Positions 32,731 through 43,247 of a stretch of 64,000 nt of DNA are shown one piece after another. Positions within the stretch are counted from its first letter, which is position 1. Every line of letters starts with the position of its first letter. The DNA lies in the NCBI GenBank assembly GCA_910890315.1, contig CAJVGD010000005.1, forward strand, positions 992,001 to 1,056,000, given 5' to 3'. The translations under genes and the position numbers were made by a program. The stretch comes from Serendipita indica DSM 11827. Lineage: Eukaryota > Basidiomycota > Agaricomycetes > Sebacinales > Serendipitaceae. The notes beneath the pieces were generated by a model, which worked only from the letters and a program-made list of their open reading frames with translations, made no database searches and was not told where the DNA came from.

Positions 32731-34274
32731 GCGTGTATCGAGGTAGGCACTGAGAATGAAGAGGTACTCTCAACGAGAATTGTTCCAAGTTTGTAGATAT
32801 TGAGGCCATTGGAACCTGCAGACGCTCAGTAGGTGTAGCGAGAGTGTAAAATAAACAAACCTCCACATGTCTGAGCATTGTTTCCGTTACATCTCATGTT
32901 GCAACGACCATCCGTTACTGGACCACTTCCACCAATCGAGTTACCACAGTAGCATTCACCACCCTGGAAATGTCAGCATGTACAGATCCAAGATGGGAAA
33001 AACTTACGTATTCCACGCCGGCATACATAAAATTGGCGCTTTGACAAGCCGTCTGGCATTTCTCAACGGTCAAGCCAGAGATACCCATAGGAACCGGAAG
33101 AGAGCGCGAATATACGAGATCTCTGAAGGCATGATCAGAAATGGATGTAGCTCGGTGATAAAAGTGCTTACGCGTAGCAGCCAAGCGAAGACCAGCCCGT
33201 AGTGGTGGTGGTATCGCCTGCAGAGTCCGTCCGATACAATGTCAATCTGTTTCCACCGCCGCATAGTGCGGAGGAATCGCCAGAGCATGCCATGTTGCAA
33301 GTCGTAGCGTCTGAAGCAACGGTTCCGGAATTGACGTTCGCTCCAAAACACTCGTGGGCATACTCCAAACCGCAGTAAGCGTAACCTTGTGCCTTGCAGG
33401 CGTCGAGACATTTGGCGGGTGTGAGAGCACCGCTATACGCGAGCTGGTTGGCGAGTGAGCGAGCAACCACCGTGTCGCTATAGGCAATGAGCTCAATGAC
33501 ATCATGTGAGTTGATTTGATAGCGTACGTGTAGCACCCCTGATACGAGTAGCCGTTGTAGGAAGCCAGAGGTTGTGGTGCAATGCCATACTTGTACAGCG
33601 AGAGCTTGTAACCATCCCCGCACACTTGGCTTGCGTCTCCATTGCACATCATCGAGCATTCACCGGCGGGACCGGCGTTATTTTCGATCGCATGACCGCA
33701 AACTGTTCATCCGAGGGCGGGAGATGGATGTCAAGGAATAAATACGTTAGTACCTCTGAGTTTTATCAATCCATAAACGGCAAAGGTGACTTACAGCATT
33801 CCTAGATAGGCCAAAGGTGGTTAGTCCCATCGGAAGCGGAGTATGTATAGAAAAGGATAGACGCACTCGAGAGTATTCTGTGCCAGCATACATATAGTTC
33901 TGGTCAGCACAAAATCCAACGCAGGCATCGACTGTCATTGTGTCAGAGGTGAACGACGCGCCCGTGAGCGTCCGAGCAGCAGCGTCTCTGTGAATTCATG
34001 AGCAATCAGACTTTTTACGCAAGTACACTTACGCGTAGCATCCCTGGTAGGACCAGTTGGGACGCAAATTGGGAGCCGCTCGCTTGGAGTTCAGAGAGCG
34101 ACGATGGGCGCGTTTGTGGGCATTTGTGTGAGAGGGCTGGATGAAAACCAAAAGGAACGAGAGTGAGTGTTTCTATTCTGTACGATCAAAGGATTATGGG
34201 CGTACCAGTTCAAATATCAAAGCGTTAGCAGATGTAAGGAGCGGCAGAAGCACCGACCAGCCCATGGCGACCAT
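29111..34274 (-). CDS. Secreted WSC-domain copper radical oxidase (glyoxal-oxidase type)
   Basis: Multi-exon gene of roughly 1,450 residues. A signal peptide (MVAMGWSVLLPLLTSANA) is followed by three WSC domains (NWSYQGCYADAAARTL near 34040; NGYSYQGCYT near 33540; GWSSLGCYA near 33190). A Ser/Thr-rich mucin-like linker follows (31930-32750), then three more WSC domains (KWVYQGCYSDLP, TWSYQGCWVDN, KYQYAGCYAQP) and an oxidase domain from about 30850. The radical-copper residues are all visible: Cys in DVFCAASF, Tyr in GRWYPGG, Tyr-His in ARMYHSEL and His in TTHGNNF; PSHSHWV lies in the final DUF1929 part. Such enzymes oxidise aldehydes to acids with release of H2O2; WSC domains bind cell-wall glucan. 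White-rot CRO3-5 enzymes have a similar plan, though six WSC domains and a central mucin linker are more than I recall. Not every exon border was resolved. Confidence 0.88.
32701..32730 (+). repeat. Hexanucleotide microsatellite (CTCGTG)5 inside the oxidase linker
   Basis: Five perfect copies of CTCGTG. On the coding strand they give alternating Ser-Thr codons in the mucin-like linker, so length changes keep the frame and would lengthen or shorten the linker by two residues per unit. Confidence 0.9.
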
Positions 34275-35626
34275 GGCGGGCAATGCTACGGATTAGAGAA
34301 CGAGAGTAATGAAACTAAAGACGCGGAAGAGTCCAAAAGATGTTTGCTAGTTGCCCGTCAGAAGGCAAAGGGTAGCCTTGTCGGAGGTCCAGAGCCGGAA
34401 CGGACGTGTTTAATTGCCCTGATAATGCCATTCAGATCTCCAAATTTAGCAACCGCCTTGGCGCAGATGGTGACTGGCACTCAACGCCCCTGATACCTCG
34501 CTGCCAGGCACCTGTCACGGACGCAGCGGATCGCCGCCACGACCAAGATTGTCCACACCGTTCATAGATGCTCTGTAGTTGGTAATAACCTCGCTGAAGA
34601 GCTTTTTGTATCATTTCAGCCCATGTAGCTGCAGAGACAGCCTTCCGGAGGAAACTACAGTAGACTCGCCTATAGATGTCAGATACTCAGACTCCGTCCG
34701 CTTCGAGACCGTTTCCCTGGTGGACAGAGTTGTCAATATTTGGCACTCCGTCAGAACGTCGAAACACCACCCACCGTAATGCATACCCGCTGCCAATATG
34801 GACAGCTCCCTTGTGCTACGGGCTAAGACTTTATCGTCCGGACACTAGTCTCTCCGCTTGTTCTATTTCTTTTCCAGATAATAGAGAGGATATTGATAGG
34901 AGTCGAGCACACTTCTGGTGTCCATTGAGAAATCAAGGTCATTAAGGGGTAGCAGCGATCGTGTATTTGACCTCGTACTTGCCAATAAGCGACTTCAACG
35001 GTTTTTGTGTACTAGATTGAGGTGCGGAAGATAGTATCGTTGCTGAGCTGTGATGACGACTCCCCATTATCATGACTGGTGATGGAAGGGAAATTCTATA
35101 ATCACAATCCCTAAGATATTATACGTGTAGGCATAGAGTACCTTTGTGCAAGATAAGGGCGCGCGTCTGGCTACGCGGCAGCAATCGTGCGATGTAAGGT
35201 GCTGTCATGGAGCCTCTTATAGATTCAGGGCAACACTTCGACGGTTATTCGAGCTCGATCGAGAAATGTGGAAGAACTCCAGCCACCAGCGGACAGAGAC
35301 GGAGGCGACGTCGCATAGTTTTCCCAGTTCAAATGGAGCCCAGTATCTATCCAGATGTCGACTGAGTACTATAATTGGCGGTCATGACCGATATAGAGTC
35401 GGGTGGAGACAGGATTGTACTCCAAGTTGGCCGCCACTTTGTCCGCCCTGCAGCAAGCCATCAAAAGTACGACAAACAATGCAAAATCTTCTCTCTCTAA
35501 ATAAATTCAGGATCTTATCAGGGCCCCTTGGTGAGCACGCCGAGCTTGCCGCATTCAGATACCTTTTCGACGTTTCCAGTCTATAGTTCGACGTCTACAA
35601 GTTGACCAATATATCAACTGCGTCGA
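34275..35626. other. Gene-poor interval upstream of the oxidase
   Basis: About 1.35 kb with only short open frames on both strands. None shows family similarity or spliced coding structure. The first few hundred bases must include the oxidase promoter. Confidence 0.45.
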
Positions 35627-36285
35627 ATGTTCGTCGTCTACTGGCCACTAAACGACTCAACCGCTGACGCTCGAATGGTCCTCCTTTGCTCAGGTCATGG
35701 AAACAACCTCGACTATGATCTGTGGTGGCACACCTATCACGTAGTGGGGTTTACAATCCCTCATCGTATGCTATGCGACCTCTTCCTCCGTTTCGACCAG
35801 CTCGATGAGCCCGTTGTACCGTCACGAAAGCTCGAAATGTGGGCACCGAATAGGCTTAGTTATAGGACGACAATGCTCGAACGCATCATACGCCGTCTTC
35901 AAGGAAGGGCCCATTTCGAAATCATGGGGACTGAATCTAAGCTGAGAAACAAGCCCGGGAAGCATGAAGTACATGTCGTCTATTTTTCGACAGCGGGCCC
36001 AGGACCAGACAGAGACCGATGCTGGTTCTCATATCCCTTATGACTATACGGTGTTCAAGAACTGTAGGGAGGTACTCAATGCTCCCGCACTCAGCGAATA
36101 TCTTCTCAGTTGCTCACACTGGAACCAACCCGCTTCTGACTTTCCATTTTCTCCAAATCTCGAAATACAGAGCGACCCAACTTGCTAGTGACTGACACAG
36201 GGCCAGAGACGGCGGATAAGGCGATATGCGGTTGCACGAAGATGCATTGGACAATATTTTCACTGCATTGCGCTATATCTTCTAA
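35627..36285 (+). pseudogene. Broken F-box family copy (copy 3) on the opposite strand
   Basis: The same N-terminal module as F-box copies 1 and 2 appears here in + orientation: TIPHRMLCDLFLRFDQLDEP, RKLEMWAPNRLSYRTTMLER, RAHFEIMGTESKLRNKPGKH, HVVYF. After a frame change near 35980 it continues (RQRAQDQTETDAGSHIPY, FKNCREVLNAPALSEYLLSC). A remnant F-box follows (RLHEDALDNIFTALRYIF, ending in a stop near 36284). The leucine-rich half is missing. It shows that this F-box family has moved locally and inverted. It may be transcribed but cannot make a full F-box protein as it stands. Confidence 0.66.
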
Positions 36286-36477
36286 GCCTCAATGTAGGAA
36301 TAGAGGTGCTCTTCGACTTTGCAACTCAGACGCTTCTACTGTAGTTGGCTCTGAACTTGTGCCTGTAGCGAAATCAAACATGAGAGCAAAGACACTTGGA
36401 ATTTAGTTGAAGGGGCATCAAGTTCAAAGAAATTTTGAGCTCATATTTGCCAAAAATCATTGGATGTTGTCGGACGT

Positions 36478-37827
36478 CTACGTAGCCGCTGAAAGATTCT
36501 TCGGAGGAGCCAGCACAGGCTCGCCCAGAGGGGTCACATAGCATGAGGAGATGCCTCCATCTACCTTGAAGTCGGTTCCCTAACGAACAAACTTATCAGC
36601 ATCCGATACTACGTCAAAGAAGCACTACGAACCGTAATGTAACTGCTCTCATCACTGCCAACTTCAACATTGTCAGTATGTTATACTCGCTTGATATGGG
36701 TATTCAAACGTACGGAAAACGGCCGCCTGAGCCTGTTCAATGGCCTCGCCAAAACGACCCATTGGAATATGTACCATGCGTCGGTCACGCTTCTCGGGAG
36801 TATTGAGAAAGTCCATCAAGAGGGCTAAAAATAGTGAGGTTTCATTAGCTTTAACTTGTTGTTCGCCTACGCGTCTTCAGAGGTCCCCTATACAGGTGTA
36901 AACGAGGTGGCATCAGGAACGACTGGGAACAACGTACGGGCAAAGAGAGTTTAGGCGAATACCCTCACGGGCATGAACCATTGCCAGTTCACGGGTCATT
37001 GCAAGGACGGCTCCCTATCTAAATGAAATAATGTCGAATGAGATTCTGTTCTGCTGACCTTGGATGCAGTATCTAATCGAATTGAATATTAAACTGAATG
37101 CAGCCAACATCACTTACAAGCCAACTGGGGAGTCGCTGCACCCATCAACGCGACAAAGCTTGCCACATTGATGATCGAGCCACCGGTCCGCAAGCCGAGT
37201 GACTCGTCCGTCGGGTTCTTCCTCATAGCGAGAATAGCATACTTGCAACCCCACCAAACACCCTTGACGTTGATGTTCATCGTTAGATCCCTGTCGAATC
37301 AGCTCGACTGATGAGGCTGGGAGGCGACGACGAGATACCTACCAAATATTTTCCTCCGTCGTGACCGCATTGTCGTCCTGTGGATGCATGATTCCTATCG
37401 AGAGTCATTGGAGTGATCACTAGCCTCTGGATAACTTAGGCCGACCAGCATTGTTGAACATAATGTCGAGCCGACCAAATCGCTCGACTGTAGCATCGAC
37501 CGCGGCCTTGATATCCTTCTCAGAGGAGACGTCAGTCTTGAACACCATCGTCTTTGCGTTGGGTGTGCGCTTAGCGATCAGAGCAGCCGCGGCATCTGCA
37601 GCGCCCAGATTAATGTCGGCCAGAACGACCGTTGCACCTTCCTGAGCAAATAAGAGAGACGATTCAAGTCCGATTCCCCTGCAAAACGCGCATTCAGAGA
37701 AAGAAAGCCACAACTCATTACGACGCACGAGCCCGCGCCGGTGATAATCGCAACCTAGAACTCGTTAGACGATCTATTGAAGGATGATGTGAAGATATAA
37801 ACCTTATTTGCCAAACGGCCAGGCATG
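36478..37827 (-). CDS. Short-chain dehydrogenase/reductase (SDR, classical type), 11 exons
   Basis: Exons 37827-37804, 37754-37729, 37678-37446, 37394-37343, 37290-37118, 37072-37059, 37014-36938, 36887-36871, 36824-36714, 36661-36633 and 36579-36478 join into 285 residues. Family marks: nucleotide-binding IITGAGSGIG, LDIMFNNAG, the Ser-bearing strand GSIINVASFVA, catalytic YTASK, then CPGPLKTPLLMDFL and C-terminal TDFKVDGGISSCYVTP. It is an NAD(P)-dependent oxidoreductase; the substrate cannot be read from sequence. The catalytic YTASK is coded by a 14-nt exon plus one borrowed base, and a further exon is only 17 nt. Its ATG lies 88 nt past the stop of the uL24m gene on the same strand, so it follows that gene closely. 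Confidence 0.9.
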
Positions 37828-37915
37828 ACTTGGACGAAGTGCGGTCGAAGAGTAAGAAACAACTCGATATTATGCCTAACATGTCGAACAAGGGGAAATG
37901 CATAGGCAGGGTAGT

Positions 37916-39138
37916 TTATGAAGGAATAACCTGGTTCTTGGCATCTTTCAGCTTCATCATTCGGAGTCGTCGCAATTTGCGTGCAGAACGTCTGTGTCTC
38001 CTCTTGATACGCATCTCCATCTTTGCCTTTGCTCCTCTTCGCACCCATCTCTGCCAGTTCCTTCTTGCCTTGTACTTTCTGACGGCAATCTTCCATCGGA
38101 ATACACCGTCTGCTTTGGCATCCTGGCGTCTTCTGCCCTTTAGATCGGCCAGTTCGAGTTTGACATATTCCTGCTTGGAGCGCTCAAGCATCGCAAGCCT
38201 TTCTTGCCATCTCTCCTGTCTGCGAGCGCGGGAATGAGGGTTGGTGAGCTCCGAGGCGATGATGTGTTCCATTGGGATGCTAGCCTGCCACTGAGATGGC
38301 AAGTCTTTGTTTGTGAACAAGTCACCGATGTAGGACTCTTCATTGAACGTCGAGACTTTCCCCTGGGGTACAAACGGCAACCACGTCTTGTCGAGCGCAT
38401 TGTCTGCTTCGGTATCATAATACTTGTTCTCTGGCACCCATCAGCAAGGGGCTCATATTTATGTGGACGTACGTACGCTTTGCGCGATAAGGAGGCTGCT
38501 TTTCCTTGGGCCAGGGAATCCGCCGCTTCTCTGCAAACGGCATTGGTGGGCTTGTAGCCTCTGCATAGCGTACCCATTCGAAGCGCTTCTTTCTATAATT
38601 GTATTTCAGGTTGGTACTGCCGATGCGCGTGGCGTAGACTCTGAAAAAGGAAGGTTAGGTGAGCGATGGCTCATGGGTCGAATACGTACGAAGTAGTCTC
38701 TCCGTCTTCATGAAGTGAAAGGTTTCCAATCCAGAGCTGAAGTTTTGAATACGGGACCCATTTCGCCTTCGCTTCTGTTTTATACTATGTACATCAGAAA
38801 ATGTTAGCAAGGGGTAGAATCAACACTTTTGGCGTGATACGCACCCGCGTTCCTTTGAGGTAGACTTTATTTTGCCATTTATCCACGCTGAGTACCTCGT
38901 ACCGTTCCGGGTTGTCGTTTTGGTTGAAGCGGTCCGGGATTTGTCGCACAAAATCTCCGGGGACAATGTTCCACTTCATTATTCTGTCCTTGTCTGGTAC
39001 TACTTTGATATGATCCTGTTTCCACACTCGTCTCTGCCATGGATTCGGGTTGAGCATCGCGCGACGCAGCGTGACCGAGCTAAAGAGATGACGCAAATCG
39101 CGTGTGATGCTTGAAGTTGTTGGTGGAGGAATAGACAT
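37916..39138 (-). CDS. Mitochondrial ribosomal protein uL24m (KOW motif)
   Basis: Four exons (39138-38845, 38784-38690, 38640-38477, 38430-37916) give 355 residues. A KOW-type segment (NIVPGDFVRQIPDRF, RYEVLSVDKWQNKVYLKGTR) occupies residues 50-98. It continues into LQLWIGNLSLHEDGETTSVR and ATRIGSTNLKYNYRKKRFEW, typical of fungal mitochondrial L24 (yeast Mrpl40). The N-terminus (ITRDLRHLFSSVTLRRAMLN) is basic and suits mitochondrial import. The C-terminal 90 residues are a very basic helical extension (RWVRRGAKAKMEMRIKRRHR). It belongs to the large mitoribosomal subunit. Divergent from LST8 with 93 nt between the two ATGs, so the promoters overlap. Confidence 0.88.
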
Positions 39139-39231
39139 TTTGATTTTTGTATGTGGCCGGCCAACAACAAGACGCGGGCGAGTCCAAAGCTAGTCCAAAG
39201 CTTGAACTCGACAACCCCCTTGTTTTCGACA
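39139..39231. promoter_or_regulatory. 93-nt bidirectional promoter between uL24m and LST8
   Basis: Only 93 nt separate the two start codons. Both core promoters and both 5' UTRs must share this stretch or extend into coding sequence. It contains AGTCCAAAGC repeated 11 nt apart (39183-39202, partly overlapping), otherwise no clear motif. Confidence 0.5.
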
Positions 39232-40627
39232 ATGCGCCGAAACCAGTACAGCAGCTCGTCTGTGGCACCTCCTCCACCTGCACAAGCTCCAATTGATCTC
39301 TCAGTTGTGCTCGTCACGGGCGGATACGACCACGAGATTCGATTTTGGGAGGCTTGGAGTGGCATCTGCTCACGCACAATTCCCCGCACCGGAGAGTCAG
39401 GAGTATGTATCGTATCAGTCTAAGAATATCTAGAGTTTCATACTCGCTACAGCAAGTAAACCGTATTGCCATCTCGCCAGAGTAAGCACCCGCCACCCGC
39501 CTCTGATGTTGGAGATTGACGGAGTATCTACCGGCCAGCAAACGCTTTGTCGCGGCTGCTATTCATAAGAAAATTGCAGTGTATGACATTGCAAGCCCTT
39601 CGAACACGCCAGTGCGCACTATTATGGTCTTGACTGCTTCTTTCTGATGCTCTCTAGATCAACGTTTGCGAAGGTCATACCCAGAACGTAACTTCAATTT
39701 CGTATCATTCAGACGGCAAATGGTTTGTCACTGGAAGTGAAGACGGCACCATCAGGATATGGGACATGCGGCAAGTTCAGTGTGTTTCCAAGTGACCAAC
39801 TGATAGCTACTCAGGAGTAACCAATCTCATCGTACTTACGATAACCAAAGCCCAGGTGCGAAGCTATGCCTCGGCATGATTGTGGGCTGATTTGCTCGAA
39901 GTCAACGATGTCCTCATCCATCCAAACCAAGGGGAGCTTATTTCAGCGGATCAGAATGGAAATATCAAACAATGGGTTCTATCAACAAACGAATGCGATC
40001 TAGAGTTGGTATGTCCACCTTTCTCCTACCAGAATGTCTCTAATGGTTCTCTCCCAGGCGCCTGAAGCAGACGTACCAATGAGGTCCATTACAATGGCAC
40101 ACGATGGTACATTTCTGATCGCGGCAAACCACGAGGGAAACTGCTTTGTATGGCGGATGACGGACGATCCAAACCCGCAGACACGCTTCAAAGCAGTTCA
40201 CCGGTTCAAAGCCCATGACAACTACCTTACAAGATGTGTGCTCAGCCCCGATTCACAGTAGGCATCGGACATTCAATACTGGCTCACTGACCCACCATCT
40301 CATAGCCTTCTAGCTACATGCTCTGCTGACACGACTATCAAGATCTGGAACGTACATGATAATCATACTGTTAGCCTGAGGAAGACTCTGACAGGTCATC
40401 AACGCTGGGTCTGGGATGCAGCGTTTAGCGCAGACTCTGCCTATTTAGTATCTGGTAAGGGCAATGTTGGGTGATGTAGCTATCTAATACTCTCTATAGC
40501 CTCCTCAGATCATGTTGCGCGCCTCTGGGATTTGGAAAAGGCCGAGACACTTCGCCAATACAATGGCCATCACAAGGCAGTCGTCTGCATCGCTCTGAAT
40601 GACCGAACATTGGACTATGCCGACTAG
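39232..40627 (+). CDS. LST8: TOR complex WD-repeat subunit LST8
   Basis: Nine exons (39232-39402, 39453-39481, 39539-39611, 39658-39770, 39815-39855, 39902-40008, 40058-40257, 40306-40454, 40500-40627) give 336 residues. WD40 blades are clear: [90 protein letters not shown] and [13 protein letters not shown]8 binds the TOR kinase domain in TORC1 and TORC2. Intron 4 (39771-39814) uses a GC donor with the ideal GCAAGT sequence; the alternative GT just inside gives an immediate stop. It precedes cactin by 90 nt on the same strand. Confidence 0.94.
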
Positions 40628-40717
40628 TGATTCTTGCTTGTTTTGTATCTAGGCTTGACTACTGTACTCTGCCCGGGCATCGCGGTACCACAACTTAGCC
40701 ACCAACCATATCGTTGA

Positions 40718-43125
40718 ATGCCTCGCTCGCGCTCCCGTTCGCCCAGGAGGGAGGGTAGTAGCCGTCACGAACGGCGAAGAGATGACTCGTATGACTCGAG
40801 AGATCGACGAAGAGATGATGAGCGTCGGCGGTATGACAGTGACAGAAGCGAACACAAAAGAAAACGGAGCCGAGACCGTGATGACGGACATAAACGTAGA
40901 AGAGAATCAAGGAGTCGTAGTAAAAGCAGAGAGCGACGGAAAGAAAGGTGTGCAATCATCGCTGGTGCGGGTTGGTATTTCGCTAATATTCGAGGCACGT
41001 GCGTCTAGTCGTCGAGACAAGTCCAAAGAACGCAAAGAACGCAAATATGAAAAGAAGAGACAGAAAGAAGAGGAGCAGATTCGACAATTGGCCGAATTGA
41101 GCGTCTACAACCCGGTGGACAACCCATTTCACGACGCCAATCTCAATCAGCAATTCAAGTGGCATAAAAAGGCGGAAAGAGACAAGAAATCTGGAGTTTC
41201 TGCTGCCGAAGCTCAGGCCCGTGATGCTGCGCGGAGACAGGAGGCCAAGGAAGAGCTTGAGCGGTTGAATAGGAGGCGTGCAGAGAGAGAAGCCGAGATG
41301 GCATTGCGTGAGGAAGAAGAGGCCAAGATGGCGAGACTACAAGAGAGTGCACAGATGGCGGAATGGATTGCCAAAGAGGGCGACTTTCAGCTGGAGCAAG
41401 AGCGAAAGAGGAGCATCATTCGACTCAAGGAACGACGTGCAAAAGCGATTGACTTTCTCAGTCTCAATCTTAAATACGTCGGTACACTGCAAGCTGACGA
41501 TGATGATGAAGGGTTGGACGCTGCTGGACTGGACATTGACTTGGACGAACCTTACAATATCTTGGATGTGAGTCTTATCATAGGTCACGTTACGAGAAGC
41601 TAAGCTTATTGTAGAACCTCAACCTCGCTCAGACGGAGGAGCTTCACGATGATATTGAAAGATATCTCCGTCTCGAAGATAACGAGCTACACATCGACTT
41701 TTGGACTGTGCGTACCTTCCTCATGTTCGGTGCTCGTCTTGACATCACTTAGAATATGATGGTCGTTTGTAAAGCACGGCTAGATGATCTTCGGCAGCAA
41801 GCAGCAGACAATCGTAGAGGTATAACCCTCAGCCGTGGCGTAGAAGCCGGGATTACAGCCCTACTCGCGGACAAGACATACGAGCAATTGAGCGAGTTGC
41901 AGCGCTCGATCCAGGCAAAACTCACCAGTGGAGATCCGGTCGACGTCGACTATTGGGAAGGGCTTTTGAAAACTTTGCTTGTCTGGAAATCAAAAGTATG
42001 CCCTCAGCGTTAACGAGTTTGCGAATGGCTGACGATGCTGCACAGGCAAAATTGAAATCCTTGCACGAAGTTGTCGTGAGGAATCGCCTAGAACAACTTC
42101 GCAAGCGACAGCGAGATGAGGCTCTGCAAGCACAGGTCGAGCTGCTCGGAGGCGACAACAGTAGCCATCGAAAGCATTGGCCAGCAGAAGTTCGTCCGCT
42201 CCCGTCACAAGATACGGAAGAAGCTATGGAGTTGGACGAGCCAGAGCCGTATACAAGAGATATGAGCCCGCCGTTATTCGAGTACGGACGACTCTCATAT
42301 GAAGATCGTCAGCTAGGAACCGTCAAGCCACAGGAGGAGCTCCAGGCCTTGGTAAGTCGATTTCCTGGGCCTTCTACGATACTGAGTTCCGTAGTTGAAG
42401 CAAAGACGTGCGGTCGCGGCGACTCGCTTCGTGCCAAAGACTGTAGAAACCACAGTAGTTGAAGAACCCGTTGCTGAAGCGCCAACGGCGATGGATGCAT
42501 TTACTCGCGAACTCAACTTTCGTATGGATGCCGAGGCGGATCTCGAAGAGGATGATGAAGAGGAAATGTTCAACCTAGAAGCGAATCTCTCTAATCCGAC
42601 ACCATATACATGGGAAGACAAATACCGACCACGCAAGCCACGTTACCTCAACCGAGTGCACACGGGTTACGAATGGAACAAGTATAATCAAACTCATTAT
42701 GAGTACGTCTGGTCCCTGGCGGATGGCTTATAATTCTAACCCTATACAGTACTGATAATCCGCCACCAAAGGTCGTTCAAGGCTACAAGTTTAACATCTT
42801 TTACCCAGATCTCATTGACAAGTCCAAAACACCAACTTACAAAATTATCAAAGACTCCACGAATGACGATACGGTGCTCTTACAATTCACTGCAGGGCCA
42901 CCGTACGAGGACATCGCATTCAAAATTGTCAATAAGGACTGGGAGCATTCCCACAAGAGGTATATCCGTTGCCGAATACACGTCACAAGCTCAATCTTTG
43001 CAGAGGATTCAAAAGTACATTTGATCGGGGTTGTCTGTCACTATGGTTCAACTTTCGCCGGAATGTGAGTAGCTCTATTTGCGCATTGTACATACCTGAT
43101 GCACTCCCAGTTCTATCGCAAATGA
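40718..43125 (+). CDS. Splicing factor cactin
   Basis: Nine exons (40718-40947, 41009-41567, 41615-41707, 41753-41995, 42046-42351, 42395-42702, 42750-42959, 43004-43064, 43111-43125) give 674 residues. The N-terminus is Arg/Ser-rich like spliceosome proteins. The middle domain starts YNPVDNPFHDANLNQQFKW and continues EPYNILDNLNLAQTEELHDD. The C-terminal cactin domain has WEDKYRPRKPRYLNRVHTGY, VQGYKFNIFYPDLIDKSKTP and the end GFKSTFDRGCLSLWFNFRRN. Cactin acts in pre-mRNA splicing in the nucleus (fission yeast Cay1). The last coding exon is 15 nt and supplies FYRK and the stop, restoring the conserved ending. Confidence 0.94.
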
Positions 43126-43247
43126 TGAAAGTATCGCTATCTACGTAATATCGACGTTGTTTTGTTTAGTTGCTGCGTGTTCGCATCTGTCATGAGAAGT
43201 TTGGTGCCCTAGGTTAACTTCTTTGCTTCCCTCCATACCGATCTGAG

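Noticed and set aside
40765-40998. Minus-strand open frame opposite the start of cactin
   Set aside because: Leu/Arg/Ser runs are the antisense of Arg/Ser codon repeats in cactin's N-terminus.
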